Assembly (NCBI GenBank): GCA_003241685.1
Contig: QFPJ01000004.1
Span: 62,001-126,000 of the forward strand
Origin: Sphingopyxis macrogoltabida
GTDB lineage: Bacteria; Pseudomonadota; Alphaproteobacteria; Sphingomonadales; Sphingomonadaceae
Length of the DNA: 64,000 bases
Direction of reading: 5' to 3'
The position numbers and the translations under genes were made by a program. Below are positions 10,493 to 18,137 of the stretch, piece by piece (the first letter of the stretch is position 1; each line of letters opens with the position of its first letter). The notes below the pieces were generated by a model. It saw only the letters and a program-made list of their open reading frames with translations, ran no database searches and was not told the origin of the DNA.

Positions 10493-10571
10493 CTGTCATC
10501 CCCGCGAAAGCGGGGATCCAGTGTGGGGTCAGCCGACGCACGCTCTGGGTTCCCGCTTTCGCGGGAAGGAC
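10493..10571. repeat. Palindromic intergenic repeat (GCGAAAGCGGGG type)
   Basis: Two hairpin units: CCCCGCGAAAGCGGGG near 10499-10514 and TTCCCGCTTTCGCGGGAA near 10550-10567, separated by about 35 bases. This motif is widely dispersed in proteobacterial genomes as a small non-coding palindromic element. It is flanked by perfect 16-bp direct repeats, GTCGGCAAACGGCCGA, at 10451-10466 and 10584-10599. Confidence 0.75.
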
Positions 10572-10613
10572 AAAGGCGGGGACGTCGGCAAACGGCCGAA
10601 GCCGGACGTATAT

Positions 10614-10745
10614 CCTCCCTGTCGCGCAGCGATGGGGAGGTGGCAGCGCGAAGCGCTGACGGAGGGGCGATGGCGCGGCCGTCGCGGCCCCTCCACCACG
10701 CCCTGCGGGCGCGGTCCCCCTCCCCACGGCTTCGCCGCAGGGAGG
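10614..10745. repeat. Palindromic intergenic repeat (CCTCCCTGTCGCGCAGCG type)
   Basis: Outer arms CCTCCCTGTCGC...GGGGAGG on the left and CCTCCCC...GCCGCAGGGAGG on the right form nested inverted repeats over about 130 bases. No coding capacity. It appears to be a non-autonomous repeat lying directly after the previous element. Confidence 0.65.
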
Positions 10746-10917
10746 ATTGGCCGCAAACGACCGGAAACCGCCCGCTCTTCTCGTCCTCCCGACATTCGCC
10801 GGGATGCCCGATTGGGAAACGTCCGCTCCCCGCTCGCCGCCGCCCGGCGCTCCCGCCCGATCGGCGATGACAGCTTCGCGCTTGTCAGCACGCGGGGTGC
10901 GGGAGTAGATCGCGGGG

Positions 10918-11352
10918 ATGAGTGATTTTCGATCCCTGTCCGCCGACTATAGCGTCGCCCCGCAGATCAGCCTCGAGGATATCGCCGCCGCCAAGGCCGC
11001 GGGTTTCGCGATGATCGTCAACAACCGTCCCGATGGCGAAGAGCCGTCGGCGCCGCAGGGCGACGCCATCGCGCACGCGGCGGCGGCGGAAGGGCTGGCC
11101 TATGCCGCGATTCCGGTGGGGCACGGCGGGTTCAGCCATGCGCAGCTCGACGCGCTCGACGCGGTGCTCGGCGGCGCGACGGGGTCGGTGCTGGCCTATT
11201 GCCGGTCGGGCACGCGCTCGACCCATTTGTGGGCGCTGGCGCGCGCGCGCGCCGGGGACGATGTGGACGCGCTGGTCGATGCGGCGGCCGGGGCGGGATA
11301 TGACCTGACCGGACTGCGGCCGATGCTGGACACGCTCGCGGGCGAAAAGTGA
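10918..11352 (+). CDS. TIGR01244 family phosphatase/sulfurtransferase-like protein
   Basis: 144 residues with a cysteine-phosphatase-like fold: the P-loop CRSGTRS starts at C95, matching the CX5R signature of protein tyrosine phosphatases and the DUF442/TIGR01244 family. Members are often fused or linked to metallo-beta-lactamase-like sulfur dioxygenases, but here it stands alone; substrate unknown. The ATG at 10918 opens the conserved start MSDFRSLSADYSVAPQIS. The stop overlaps the GTG start of the next gene by 4 bases. Confidence 0.85.
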   Translation: MSDFRSLSADYSVAPQISLEDIAAAKAAGFAMIVNNRPDGEEPSAPQGDAIAHAAAAEGLAYAAIPVGHGGFSHAQLDALDAVLGGATGSVLAYCRSGTRSTHLWALARARAGDDVDALVDAAAGAGYDLTGLRPMLDTLAGEK

Positions 11353-11915
11353 CGGCGGCGCTGCTGGCCCAGACCGGCGCGTCGCTGCTCGCGGTGCTCG
11401 GCATCGCCTGGCTGGTCCGGCGCATGGGACTGGGCGCCGATCCGCGCATCGCCGACGCGGCCCATGCGATCCGGCTGGCCGAAGAGGCCGAAACGGGGTT
11501 CGGCGGGGTCGATGTGGCGCGCGACCGCGCCGGTTTCGCCGCGATCGTCCGCAATGCCGAAGGGCGGATGATGCTGGTGCGCGCGCACGGCAATTTCTTT
11601 GCCGCGCGGCCGGTCGACGCCAGCGTCGTCGGGCGGCTGGACAAGGGTTTCCTGATCCTGACGACGCCCGAGCGGACATTCGGCGCGGTGACGCTGCAAC
11701 TGGGGAAGGACGCGGGGATGTGGGCCAGCCGGATGCGGAATATCTCCGCGCGTTCGGCAGATCCGAACGCGGCGGCACCGGCCCGCTCGCCCTCCCGGCC
11801 TCCCACAGACTATCCTGAAATGGGAGGCCCTCGGCGCCCCGCGTTGCCTCAGGCGGTGGGGGAGCGGGCCGGCGCCGCTGTCCCTTCGTCTGAAGGGACA
11901 ACCAACCGTGCCTGA
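11349..11915 (+). CDS. Membrane-anchored protein of unknown function with repeat-derived tail
   Basis: 188 residues from a GTG start overlapping the previous stop (GTGA). One hydrophobic segment (about 5-23) is followed by a soluble domain to about residue 140 (GGVDVARDRAGFAAIVRNAE and RGAVTLQLGKDAG-like strands). From about residue 142 the reading frame runs through a palindromic intergenic repeat also found at 47437-47518, so the Pro/Arg-rich C-terminus is probably an extension created by insertion. No family recognised. It overlaps the start of the next gene by 8 bases, suggesting a three-gene operon. Confidence 0.6.
   Translation: MTAALLAQTGASLLAVLGIAWLVRRMGLGADPRIADAAHAIRLAEEAETGFGGVDVARDRAGFAAIVRNAEGRMMLVRAHGNFFAARPVDASVVGRLDKGFLILTTPERTFGAVTLQLGKDAGMWASRMRNISARSADPNAAAPARSPSRPPTDYPEMGGPRRPALPQAVGERAGAAVPSSEGTTNRA
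11771..11880. repeat. Palindromic repeat, copy 1 of the GGCCCGCTCCCCCACC family
   Basis: Left arm near 11775-11813 (GGCCCGCTCGCCCTCCCGG, then CCTCCCA) and right arm near 11822-11878 (GGGAGGCC, then GGTGGGGGAGCGGGCC). The same design is present at 47437-47518. This copy lies inside the 3' end of the preceding open frame. Confidence 0.7.
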
Positions 11916-12822
11916 ACTGCCCGATCCGGTCGTCTATGCGGTGCCCGCCTTCATCCTGCTGCTGATCGTCGAGATGATCGTGTCGCTGCGCCGCGATCGC
12001 AGCCGGTACGAGGCGCGCGACACGCTGACGTCGCTGATGCTCGGCACCGGCAGCCAGGTGGCGGGCGCGCTGGTCGGGGCGGGCGTCGTCGCCATGTCGG
12101 TGTGGGTCTGGCAATATCGTCTGTTCGACATCGGCATCGATTTCCGGTCCTGGTGGTGGGCGTGGATCCTGTGCTTCTTCCTCGACGACCTGGCCTATTA
12201 TGTCTTTCACAGGAGCGCGCACCGCGTGCGCTGGTTCTGGGCCAGCCATGTCATCCATCATTCGAGCCAGCATTATAATCTGTCGACCGCGCTCCGGCAG
12301 ACGTGGACGGGGTTTTTCAGCCTGACCTTCCTGTTCCGCCTGCCGCTGTTCCTGATCGGCTTTCCCCCGGCGATGGTCTTTTTCTGCGCCGGGCTGAACC
12401 TGATCTACCAGTTCTGGATCCATACCGAGGCGATCGGCCGGATGCCCCGCTGGTTCGAGGCGGTGATGAACACCCCGTCGCACCACCGCGTCCATCACGG
12501 CGTCAACCCGCGCTACCTCGACGCCAATTATGCCGGCGTGTTCATCATCTGGGACAGGATGTTCGGCAGCTTCGTCGCCGAACGCGACGACGAGCCGGTG
12601 CGATACGGCATCGTCAAACAGCTCGGCAGCTTCAACATATTATGGGCCGCGGTGCATGAATGGGTGGGGATCGCGAAGGATGTGTGGCACGCGCCGTGGC
12701 GGCACAAGCTGTCCTATCTGTGGCGCGAACCCGGCTGGAGCCACGACGGCAGCCGGATGACGAGCGCGATGATCAAGGAGCGCTGGGCCGCGGGGCGGCC
12801 GGCGGAGGAAGCGGCGGAATAA
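11908..12822 (+). CDS. Sterol desaturase / fatty acid hydroxylase superfamily protein
   Basis: 304 residues from GTG. Four or so membrane helices and three histidine boxes: HRSAH (101-105), HVIHH (114-118) and HRVHH (193-197). These bind the di-iron centre of membrane hydroxylases and desaturases that act on lipid or sterol-like substrates with O2. The substrate here is unknown. It is the last gene of a short run from 10918. A GMC oxidoreductase follows 191 bases later, but a repeat and a putative operator lie between, so it is probably a separate unit. Confidence 0.88.
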   Translation: MPELPDPVVYAVPAFILLLIVEMIVSLRRDRSRYEARDTLTSLMLGTGSQVAGALVGAGVVAMSVWVWQYRLFDIGIDFRSWWWAWILCFFLDDLAYYVFHRSAHRVRWFWASHVIHHSSQHYNLSTALRQTWTGFFSLTFLFRLPLFLIGFPPAMVFFCAGLNLIYQFWIHTEAIGRMPRWFEAVMNTPSHHRVHHGVNPRYLDANYAGVFIIWDRMFGSFVAERDDEPVRYGIVKQLGSFNILWAAVHEWVGIAKDVWHAPWRHKLSYLWREPGWSHDGSRMTSAMIKERWAAGRPAEEAAE

Positions 12823-12830
12823 TCTTCTGT

Positions 12831-12931
12831 CATTGCGAGGAGCCGAAGGCGACGCGGCAATCTCCAGCTATCGGCCTTGCGCAGGCTGGATGGCTGGATG
12901 GCTGGAGATTGCTTCGCTGCGCTCGCAATGA
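12831..12931. repeat. Palindromic repeat family A (CATTGCGAG type), copy 1
   Basis: Left arm CATTGCGAGGAGCCGAAGGC...CAATCTCCAGC (12831-12868) and right arm GCTGGAGATTGC...GCTCGCAATG (12901-12930). Inside is a short tandem TGGATGGC. Related copies lie at 33188-33291, 50542-50635 and 60862-60963, all between genes. Confidence 0.8.
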
Positions 12932-12957
12932 CGACTTCCCCTTGCCTCGCCGCCTAA

Positions 12958-12971
12958 TGACATTCATGTAA
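12958..12971. promoter_or_regulatory. Putative TetR-type operator before the GMC oxidoreductase
   Basis: TGACATTCATGTAA, a 14-bp imperfect palindrome, ends 42 bases before the start of the GMC gene. It is identical to the site at 48890-48903 and shares the TGACA-N4-TGTAA frame with 39442-39455 beside a tetR gene. An ATGACA here could serve as a poor -35 box. Confidence 0.55.
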
Positions 12972-13013
12972 GCGCCGGATGACCGCCGGCAGGCGGCGCG
13001 CGGGGAGCAGGAC

Positions 13014-14600
13014 ATGGATCAGTTCGACATCATCGTCATCGGCGGCGGCAGCGCGGGCAGCGCGGCGGCGGGGCGGCTGGCCGAGGACGGGACGCGCAGC
13101 GTGTGTCTGGTCGAGGCGGGCGGGCATAACGACACGGTGCGCGTCAAGACGCCGGGCCTGATGCCCTTCATCCCCGACGCGTCCAACTACCGCTATGAAA
13201 CGGTGCCGCAGTGGGGGCTGAACGGCCGCAGCGGATACCAGCCGCGCGGGCGCGGGCTGGGCGGGTCGAGCGCGATCAACGCGATGCTCTATATCCGCGG
13301 GCACGCGTTCGACTACGACCAGTGGGCCGAACTCGGCGCGACGGGGTGGCGCTATGCCGACGTGCTGCCCTGGTTCAAGCGCAGCGAAGGCAATGAGCGC
13401 GGCGGCGACGCATGGCACGGCGGCGACGGGCCGCTGAGCGTGATGGACCAGCGGTGGCCCAATGTGACGAGCCGGCGGTTTCTGGAAAGTGCGGCGGCGC
13501 TGCAACTGCCGCAGACGCGCGATTTCAACGGCCCCGACAATGAAGGATTCGGCCTGTATCAAGTGACGCAGAAGGGCGGCGAACGCTGGTCCGCCGCGCG
13601 CGCCTATGTCGAGCCGCTGCGCGGGCGCGCCAATTTCGACATCCGAACCGGGGCGCTGGTCGAAAAAATCCTGATCGAGAATGGACGCGCGACGGGCGTG
13701 GCGATCCGGCGCGGCGGCAAGCGGGAGGTTTTGCGGGCACGCGGCGCGGTGATCCTGTCGGCGGGGGCGTTCAATTCGCCGCAGATATTGATGCTGTCGG
13801 GGATCGGCCCGGCCGCGCATCTGGCGGGCCACCGCATCCCGGTGGTGCGCGACTGCGCCGCGGTGGGCGCCGACCTGCAGGATCATATCGACTATGTCGC
13901 AAGCTGGCAGACGCGCTCGACCGATCCGCTGGGCGACAGCGCGGCGGGGACGTGGCGGATGATCAAGGCGATCGTCGAGCATCGCCGCCGCCGCACCGGC
14001 ATCATGACGACCTGCTTCGCCGAAAGCGGCGGTTTCTGGAAATCGCGCCCCGACCTGCCGGCGCCCGACATTCAATATCATTTCGTGCCCGCGATGCTGG
14101 AGGATCATGGCCGCGCCAAGGTGAAGGGGCATGGCTTTTCCTGCCACGCCTGCGTGCTGCGCCCCGAAAGCCGGGGCAGCGTGACGCTGGCTTCGGCCGA
14201 CGCCGCGGATGCGCCGCTGATCGACCCCGCGTTCCTGACCGACGACCGCGACATGGCGACCTTGAGAGCCGGCGTCCGGATGATGCATCGCATCGCCGCC
14301 GCGCCGCCGCTCGCCGACTATGCGGGCGAGGACCGGCATCCGGTCGACCTCGATGACGATGCGGCGCTCGACGCGCTGATCCGCAGCCGCGCCGACACCG
14401 TCTATCACCCCGTCGGCACCTGCCGGATGGGCAGCGACGCCGGTGCGGTGGTCGACCCGACGCTGAAACTGAACGGCGTGGATGGGCTGTGGGTCGCCGA
14501 TGCCAGCGTCATGCCGCGACTGGTCAGCGGCAACACCAATGCGCCGACGATCATGATCGGCGAACGCGCGGCGGATTTCGTGAAGACGGCGCTGGCCTGA
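13014..14600 (+). CDS. GMC family oxidoreductase (choline/alcohol dehydrogenase-like)
   Basis: 528 residues. The N-terminal FAD-binding Rossmann motif GGGSAGSAAAGRL lies near 11-23, the first GMC signature GRGLGGSSAINAMLYIRG near 79-96, and the active-site His is in YHPVGTCRMG near 464-473, with the partner Asn in SGNTNAPT near the C-terminus. GMC enzymes oxidise alcohols to aldehydes or acids with FAD; the substrate cannot be read from sequence. The ATG is preceded by GGGGAGCAGG. Shared operator sequences with coq4 and a TetR/PF10118 pair suggest co-regulation with lipid-related functions (inference). Confidence 0.9.
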   Translation: MDQFDIIVIGGGSAGSAAAGRLAEDGTRSVCLVEAGGHNDTVRVKTPGLMPFIPDASNYRYETVPQWGLNGRSGYQPRGRGLGGSSAINAMLYIRGHAFDYDQWAELGATGWRYADVLPWFKRSEGNERGGDAWHGGDGPLSVMDQRWPNVTSRRFLESAAALQLPQTRDFNGPDNEGFGLYQVTQKGGERWSAARAYVEPLRGRANFDIRTGALVEKILIENGRATGVAIRRGGKREVLRARGAVILSAGAFNSPQILMLSGIGPAAHLAGHRIPVVRDCAAVGADLQDHIDYVASWQTRSTDPLGDSAAGTWRMIKAIVEHRRRRTGIMTTCFAESGGFWKSRPDLPAPDIQYHFVPAMLEDHGRAKVKGHGFSCHACVLRPESRGSVTLASADAADAPLIDPAFLTDDRDMATLRAGVRMMHRIAAAPPLADYAGEDRHPVDLDDDAALDALIRSRADTVYHPVGTCRMGSDAGAVVDPTLKLNGVDGLWVADASVMPRLVSGNTNAPTIMIGERAADFVKTALA

Positions 14601-14652
14601 GCGGCGGCGATTCGATGCCGCGGCCGGCGGCGGAGCAGGATCGCAGGGCCGC

Positions 14653-14689
14653 AAAAAGGTAAGCCCCGTCGCATCTCTGCGGCGGGGCT
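14653..14689 (-). terminator. Intrinsic terminator of candidate stress small RNA
   Basis: Stem 14662-14673 with 14678-14689 (12 bp, one G-U), 4-base loop, followed on the minus strand by TTACCTTTTT. The U-run exists only in the minus-strand direction, so it is not the GMC gene's terminator. Confidence 0.65.
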
Positions 14690-14748
14690 CCCTAGGTTGC
14701 GTCCGAAGACGGCAACCAATTTCTACACAATCTTTCGATCGGGTAGGT
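14653..14748 (-). ncRNA. Candidate general-stress small RNA (about 96 nt)
   Basis: On the minus strand an EcfG-type promoter (14780-14755) would start a transcript near 14748. The RNA would contain a hairpin at 14717-14695 whose stem pairs CGUC with GACG and GGUUG with CAACC (one bulge) and is capped by the stable UUCG tetraloop. A second 12-bp hairpin follows (14689-14662) and then a U-run (14657-14653), together an intrinsic terminator. Promoter, tetraloop hairpin and terminator in tandem with no open frame make a small RNA likely. In Caulobacter the small RNA GsrN is also controlled by the general stress sigma factor; this one may be a functional analogue, but I see no homology evidence. 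Confidence 0.6.
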
Positions 14749-14754
14749 TGATGT

Positions 14755-14780
14755 AACGCCTCTGTCGCGGCGAAGGTTCC
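14755..14780 (-). promoter_or_regulatory. EcfG-type (general stress) promoter of candidate small RNA
   Basis: Minus strand GGAAC (14780-14776), 17 bases, CGTT (14758-14755). This matches the alphaproteobacterial EcfG consensus GGAAC-N16/17-CGTT exactly. The expected start is about 7 bases downstream, near 14748. Confidence 0.6.
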
Positions 14781-14955
14781 CGTTGCAGCAATTTTTTTCA
14801 GGGATGGTGCGCGGCCTTCCGCGCGCGTCGTCGCAGGGGACGATTCGCGGCAACGGGCGGCGGCGATCCTTGCGGCGGCCCAGCAAGCATGCGCGCAGGG
14901 AGTGGACGGAAACCGCGCATTTGCGGGGATTTTGCGGCAGGCCGGACAGGCGGAC

Positions 14956-14988
14956 AAAAAAAGAGGGCCGGGACTTGCGTCCCGGCCC
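14956..14988 (-). terminator. Intrinsic terminator of second candidate small RNA
   Basis: Perfect 10-bp stem GGGCCGGGAC/GTCCCGGCCC (14965-14974 with 14979-14988), 4-base loop, followed on the minus strand by TCTTTTTTT (A-run on plus at 14956-14962). Confidence 0.8.
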
Positions 14989-15029
14989 AGCCTTTCAGGC
15001 TCTCCCCTCCTGAAACTCTTGACGCTGTG
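14956..15029 (-). ncRNA. Second candidate small RNA (about 74 nt)
   Basis: A minus-strand promoter-like pair, TTTTGG (15064-15059), 17 bases, TAATAT (15041-15036), would start an RNA near 15029. The RNA would carry a 7-bp hairpin (15015-15009 with 14999-14993) presenting a purine loop AGGGGAGAG, and then a perfect 10-bp terminator stem with a U7 run. It lies downstream of the amtB terminator, so a second terminator 130 bases further on implies an independent transcript. The GGA-containing loop could bind a protein of the CsrA type or pair with pyrimidine-rich targets; both ideas are inference. A 12-bp palindrome, GGCAGCGCTGCC (15069-15080), sits just upstream of the -35. Confidence 0.45.
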
Positions 15030-15116
15030 GATGCCATATTAATGTCATGTTGGGAAGGCCAAAAATGCGGCAGCGCTGCCCAAAATTTGTGCAGGCATCG
15101 TCCGGACCGACTGCAC

Positions 15117-15146
15117 AAAAAAATGGCCGGGGTAAAACCCCGGCCA
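15117..15146 (-). terminator. Intrinsic terminator of the glnK-amtB operon
   Basis: Perfect 9-bp stem (15124-15132 with 15138-15146), 5-base loop, followed on the minus strand by seven Ts. It lies 83 bases beyond the amtB stop. Confidence 0.85.
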
Positions 15147-15228
15147 GTGGTTCGCAGGAGGAACCTCGTCGGACCCCGCCGCCCTTTTGAAAGAGGAGAG
15201 AGAGCGGCGGCGGGTGTCCTGTCTCGTA

Positions 15229-16593
15229 TCAATAATTGTAGGCGCGCTCTCCATGCTCGCCGAGGTCGAGGCCTTCGCGCTCCACCTCTTCGGAGACGCG
15301 GCCGCCGGTGACCGCCTTGGCGATGTAGAAGGCGATGGCCGAACCGACACCCGACCAGATCACGGCGACCAGCACCGACTTGATCTGGATCCACAGCTGC
15401 GCGCCGAGGACATAGTCGTCGCCCGCCGGGCCGCCGAGCGCGGGCAGCATGGTGACCGCGGTCAGGATCGAACCGATCAGGCCGCCGACGCCGTGGATGC
15501 CGAACACGTCGAGCGAGTCGTCGAAGCCGAGCTTGGCCTTCAGCTTCATGACGAACCAGCAGCAGACGATGCCGGCGATCGCGCCGAGCAGGATCGCGCC
15601 GAACGGACCCGAGTTGCCCGCGGCGGGAGTGACGGCGACGAGGCCGGCAATCGCACCCGAGCAGGCGCCGAGCAGCGAACCCTTGTGACCCAGCGCGCGT
15701 TCGGTGAGCATCCAGAACAGGACGCCCGCGGCGGTGGCGGTGAAGGTGTTGATCAGCGCGAGTCCGGCCGATCCATTGGCTTCCAGCGCGGAGCCGGCGT
15801 TGAAGCCGAACCAGCCGCACCACAGCAGGCCGGTGCCGATCAGCGTCATGGTCAGCGAGTGCGGCGCCATGACTTCCTTCTGGTAACCGGCGCGCTTGCC
15901 GATGATCAGGCAGCCGACAAGAGCGGCGACGCCGGCGTTGATGTGAACCACCGTGCCGCCCGCGAAGTCGAGGGCGCCCCAATCGAAGATCAGGCCGGTC
16001 GTCGACGAATCGGCGCCCGCATACCAGACCATGTGCGCGATCGGATAATAGGTGATGGTCAGCCAGACGATGGCGAAGACCATGACCGCCGAGAATTTCA
16101 TGCGTTCGACCAGCCCGCCCAGCACCAGCGCGACGGTGATCGCCGAGAAGGTCATCTGGAAGGCGATGAACACGAATTCGGGTATCTCGACCCCGTCGGT
16201 GAAGGTCGCGACGTTGGAATCGGCGGTCACGCCGGCGAGGAAGAATTTCCCGGACGAGATGAACTGGTTCGCGTCACCGCCGAACGCCAGGCCATAGCCG
16301 AACATGACCCACATGATCATGGCCAGAGCGGCGACGGCGATGATCTGCGTCAGAACCGATGCCATATTCTTGGTGCGGACCAGGCCGCCATAAAAGAGCG
16401 CAAGGCCCGGGACGATCATGGCCATCACGAGCACGGTCGCGGTCATCATCCACGCCGTGTCGCCCTTGTTCACGGTCGCGACGACCTCTTCGGCCGCGGC
16501 CGGTGCCGCTTCCTGTGCCCAGGCGGGCATCGCGGCGAACAGCGCGAGGCCGGCGGCCCCGGCGGTCGCCGCCGTTTTTTGCATGAAGTTCAT
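15229..16593 (-). CDS. amtB: Ammonium transporter AmtB
   Basis: 454 residues with an N-terminal signal peptide (to about AQEAAPA) and 11 membrane helices, the trimeric Amt/Rh channel. The twin-histidine pore residues are present in GGTVVHINAG and FGIHGVGGL. It takes up ammonium under nitrogen limitation and is blocked by GlnK. I chose the ATG at 16593 because GGGGGA sits 6 bases upstream; an earlier in-frame ATG at 16608 has no such site. It follows glnK by 17 bases in one operon behind a sigma-54 promoter. Confidence 0.96.
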   Translation of the reverse strand: MNFMQKTAATAGAAGLALFAAMPAWAQEAAPAAAEEVVATVNKGDTAWMMTATVLVMAMIVPGLALFYGGLVRTKNMASVLTQIIAVAALAMIMWVMFGYGLAFGGDANQFISSGKFFLAGVTADSNVATFTDGVEIPEFVFIAFQMTFSAITVALVLGGLVERMKFSAVMVFAIVWLTITYYPIAHMVWYAGADSSTTGLIFDWGALDFAGGTVVHINAGVAALVGCLIIGKRAGYQKEVMAPHSLTMTLIGTGLLWCGWFGFNAGSALEANGSAGLALINTFTATAAGVLFWMLTERALGHKGSLLGACSGAIAGLVAVTPAAGNSGPFGAILLGAIAGIVCCWFVMKLKAKLGFDDSLDVFGIHGVGGLIGSILTAVTMLPALGGPAGDDYVLGAQLWIQIKSVLVAVIWSGVGSAIAFYIAKAVTGGRVSEEVEREGLDLGEHGERAYNY

Positions 16594-16610
16594 TGCTTCC
16601 CCCTTCATCA

Positions 16611-16964
<354 letters not shown>

Positions 16965-16983
16965 TTATGGCACCATGATGCTC

Positions 16984-17000
16984 TGCAACGGCCGTGCCAA
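16984..17000 (-). promoter_or_regulatory. Sigma-54 (RpoN) promoter of glnK-amtB
   Basis: Minus-strand TTGGCACGGCCGTTGCA contains TGGCACG-N4-TTGCA, a full match to the -24/-12 consensus with GG and GC correctly spaced. Transcription would start near 16974, giving a leader of about 25 bases. I could not find a clear NtrC enhancer pair upstream (plus strand 17001-17145). Confidence 0.85.
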
Positions 17001-17145
17001 ATTGCGCGGCGGTTTGAAAAGTTAACATTTTATGACGGGTTTCGAGTCGTTTGCGCCCCTATCCGTCCGCCAAATGGGCAGCGGAGGCACGTCTTTGCCT
17101 AAATTTGAGGCAGCGGGCGCGGTGACGCCGCGCCGGCGGCGGCCG

Positions 17146-17844
17146 CTACCCGGCCGGCCGGAACCGGGCCCAGATCGGCAGATGGTCCGACGCGCGGGCG
17201 GCCAGCGGGCTTTGATGCACCCCGGCGTCGAGCGGTTCGAGATCGGGCGAGGCGAAGATGCGGTCGAGCCGGGCGACGGGGCGGCGGCTGTGAAAGCTGT
17301 GGCCGGTGTCGACCGGCCGGTGCTGCGCCCCGAAATCGGCAAGGCAGCCGCCCGACGCGCGCCATTCGTTGCAATCGCCCATCAGGATCGTCGGCAGATC
17401 CTCGCCCGCGGCGACATGGTTCAGGATCGCGCGCGCCTGCTGCCGGCGCCGCAGGCCCGAAATGTCGAGGTGCATGCCGACGACGCGCAGCCGCGTGTCG
17501 CCGACGCGCAGGGTCGCCGCGACCGCGCCGCGCGGCTCCAGCGTCGGCAGGTGCAGCGCATGGCTTTCCTCGACCTCCACCCCCTTGCGGACGAGCAGGG
17601 CATTGCCGTGCCAGCCGATCGCATAGGGCCGGCCGTTCAGCAGGTCGACGGGGACATAGTCGCTCTGATCCTCGAACATGTGCGGGGGGATCGCGCTGGC
17701 GCGGGTACCGAAGCGGCGATCGGCCTCCTGCAGCGCGACGATGTCGGCGTCGAGCTCGCCGAGCACCGACAGCACCCGGCCGGGGTCGCGGCGGCGGTCG
17801 AGCCCGATGCCCTTGCGCATATTGTAACTGGCGACCTTGATCAT
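17146..17844 (-). CDS. Endonuclease/exonuclease/phosphatase (EEP) family protein
   Basis: 232 residues with the EEP catalytic pattern: Asn in ASYNMRKG, Glu40 in VALQEADRR, GDCNEWR, and the terminal SDHLPIWARF with the catalytic Asp-His. The family includes DNase I-like nucleases, phosphodiesterases and lipid phosphatases; substrate not readable here. No signal peptide, so cytoplasmic. Two in-frame ATGs (17862 and 17844) exist because an 18-bp segment containing the start is perfectly duplicated at 17836-17871; I list the inner one, which opens the conserved fold. Confidence 0.85.
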   Translation of the reverse strand: MIKVASYNMRKGIGLDRRRDPGRVLSVLGELDADIVALQEADRRFGTRASAIPPHMFEDQSDYVPVDLLNGRPYAIGWHGNALLVRKGVEVEESHALHLPTLEPRGAVAATLRVGDTRLRVVGMHLDISGLRRRQQARAILNHVAAGEDLPTILMGDCNEWRASGGCLADFGAQHRPVDTGHSFHSRRPVARLDRIFASPDLEPLDAGVHQSPLAARASDHLPIWARFRPAG

Positions 17845-17871
17845 GGGTTGGGACTTGATCATGGGTTGGGA
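17836..17871. repeat. Perfect 18-bp tandem duplication at a start codon
   Basis: CTTGATCATGGGTTGGGA occurs at 17836-17853 and again at 17854-17871. It duplicates the start codon and first codons of the EEP-family gene in frame, giving two possible starts six codons apart. Confidence 0.85.
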
Positions 17872-17924
17872 CGGCGGGCTTTCATGGCAACGGGATACAC
17901 GAATGACGGGGCATGTAGTTGCGG

Positions 17925-18137
17925 TCAGCCGGCCTCGAACTGCGCGAGCAGGTCGCGCGCCGCGTCCAGATCCGCGTTGAGAACCATGATCCGCACCGGA
18001 ATCATCAACCCGACGCTTTCGGCGATGTTCATCCCCGCGTCGAAACACACGGCGTGGACGCCCGCGCTCTCCAGCCGGCCGCGCAGCAGCTCCGCCTCGG
18101 CGCCGCTGGGCAGGCGCACCAGTTCGACCAGCGCCAT
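17925..18137 (-). CDS. DUF2007 small protein
   Basis: 70 residues matching the DUF2007 pattern (VELVRLPSGAEAELLRGRLE, then VRIMVLNADLDAARDLL), a small ferredoxin-like fold related to PII-type signalling domains; role unknown. The ATG overlaps the stop of the upstream PNPOx-like gene (TGATG), so the two are co-translated. Confidence 0.8.
   Translation of the reverse strand: MALVELVRLPSGAEAELLRGRLESAGVHAVCFDAGMNIAESVGLMIPVRIMVLNADLDAARDLLAQFEAG

Larger units (their letters stand above)
10412..10917. other. 506-base gap made of repeats
   Basis: No credible gene is seen between recQ and the TIGR01244 gene. The gap holds two different palindromic repeat elements (10493-10571 and 10614-10745), and a 16-bp direct repeat (10451-10466 and 10584-10599) brackets the first. 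The remainder (10746-10917) shows no clear structure; the promoter for the following genes is presumably there. Confidence 0.6.
14601..15228. other. 628-base gap holding two candidate small RNAs
   Basis: Between the GMC gene (+) and amtB (-). From right to left on the minus strand it contains the amtB terminator (15117-15146), a candidate small RNA with promoter and terminator (14956-15064), and a second candidate with an EcfG-type promoter and terminator (14653-14780). The segment 14781-14955 shows no convincing gene or motif. No protein-coding frame in the gap looks real. Confidence 0.6.

Noticed and set aside
10493..10745. Repeats that might be a CRISPR array
   Set aside because: Units are unique palindromes, not regularly spaced identical repeats; no cas genes.
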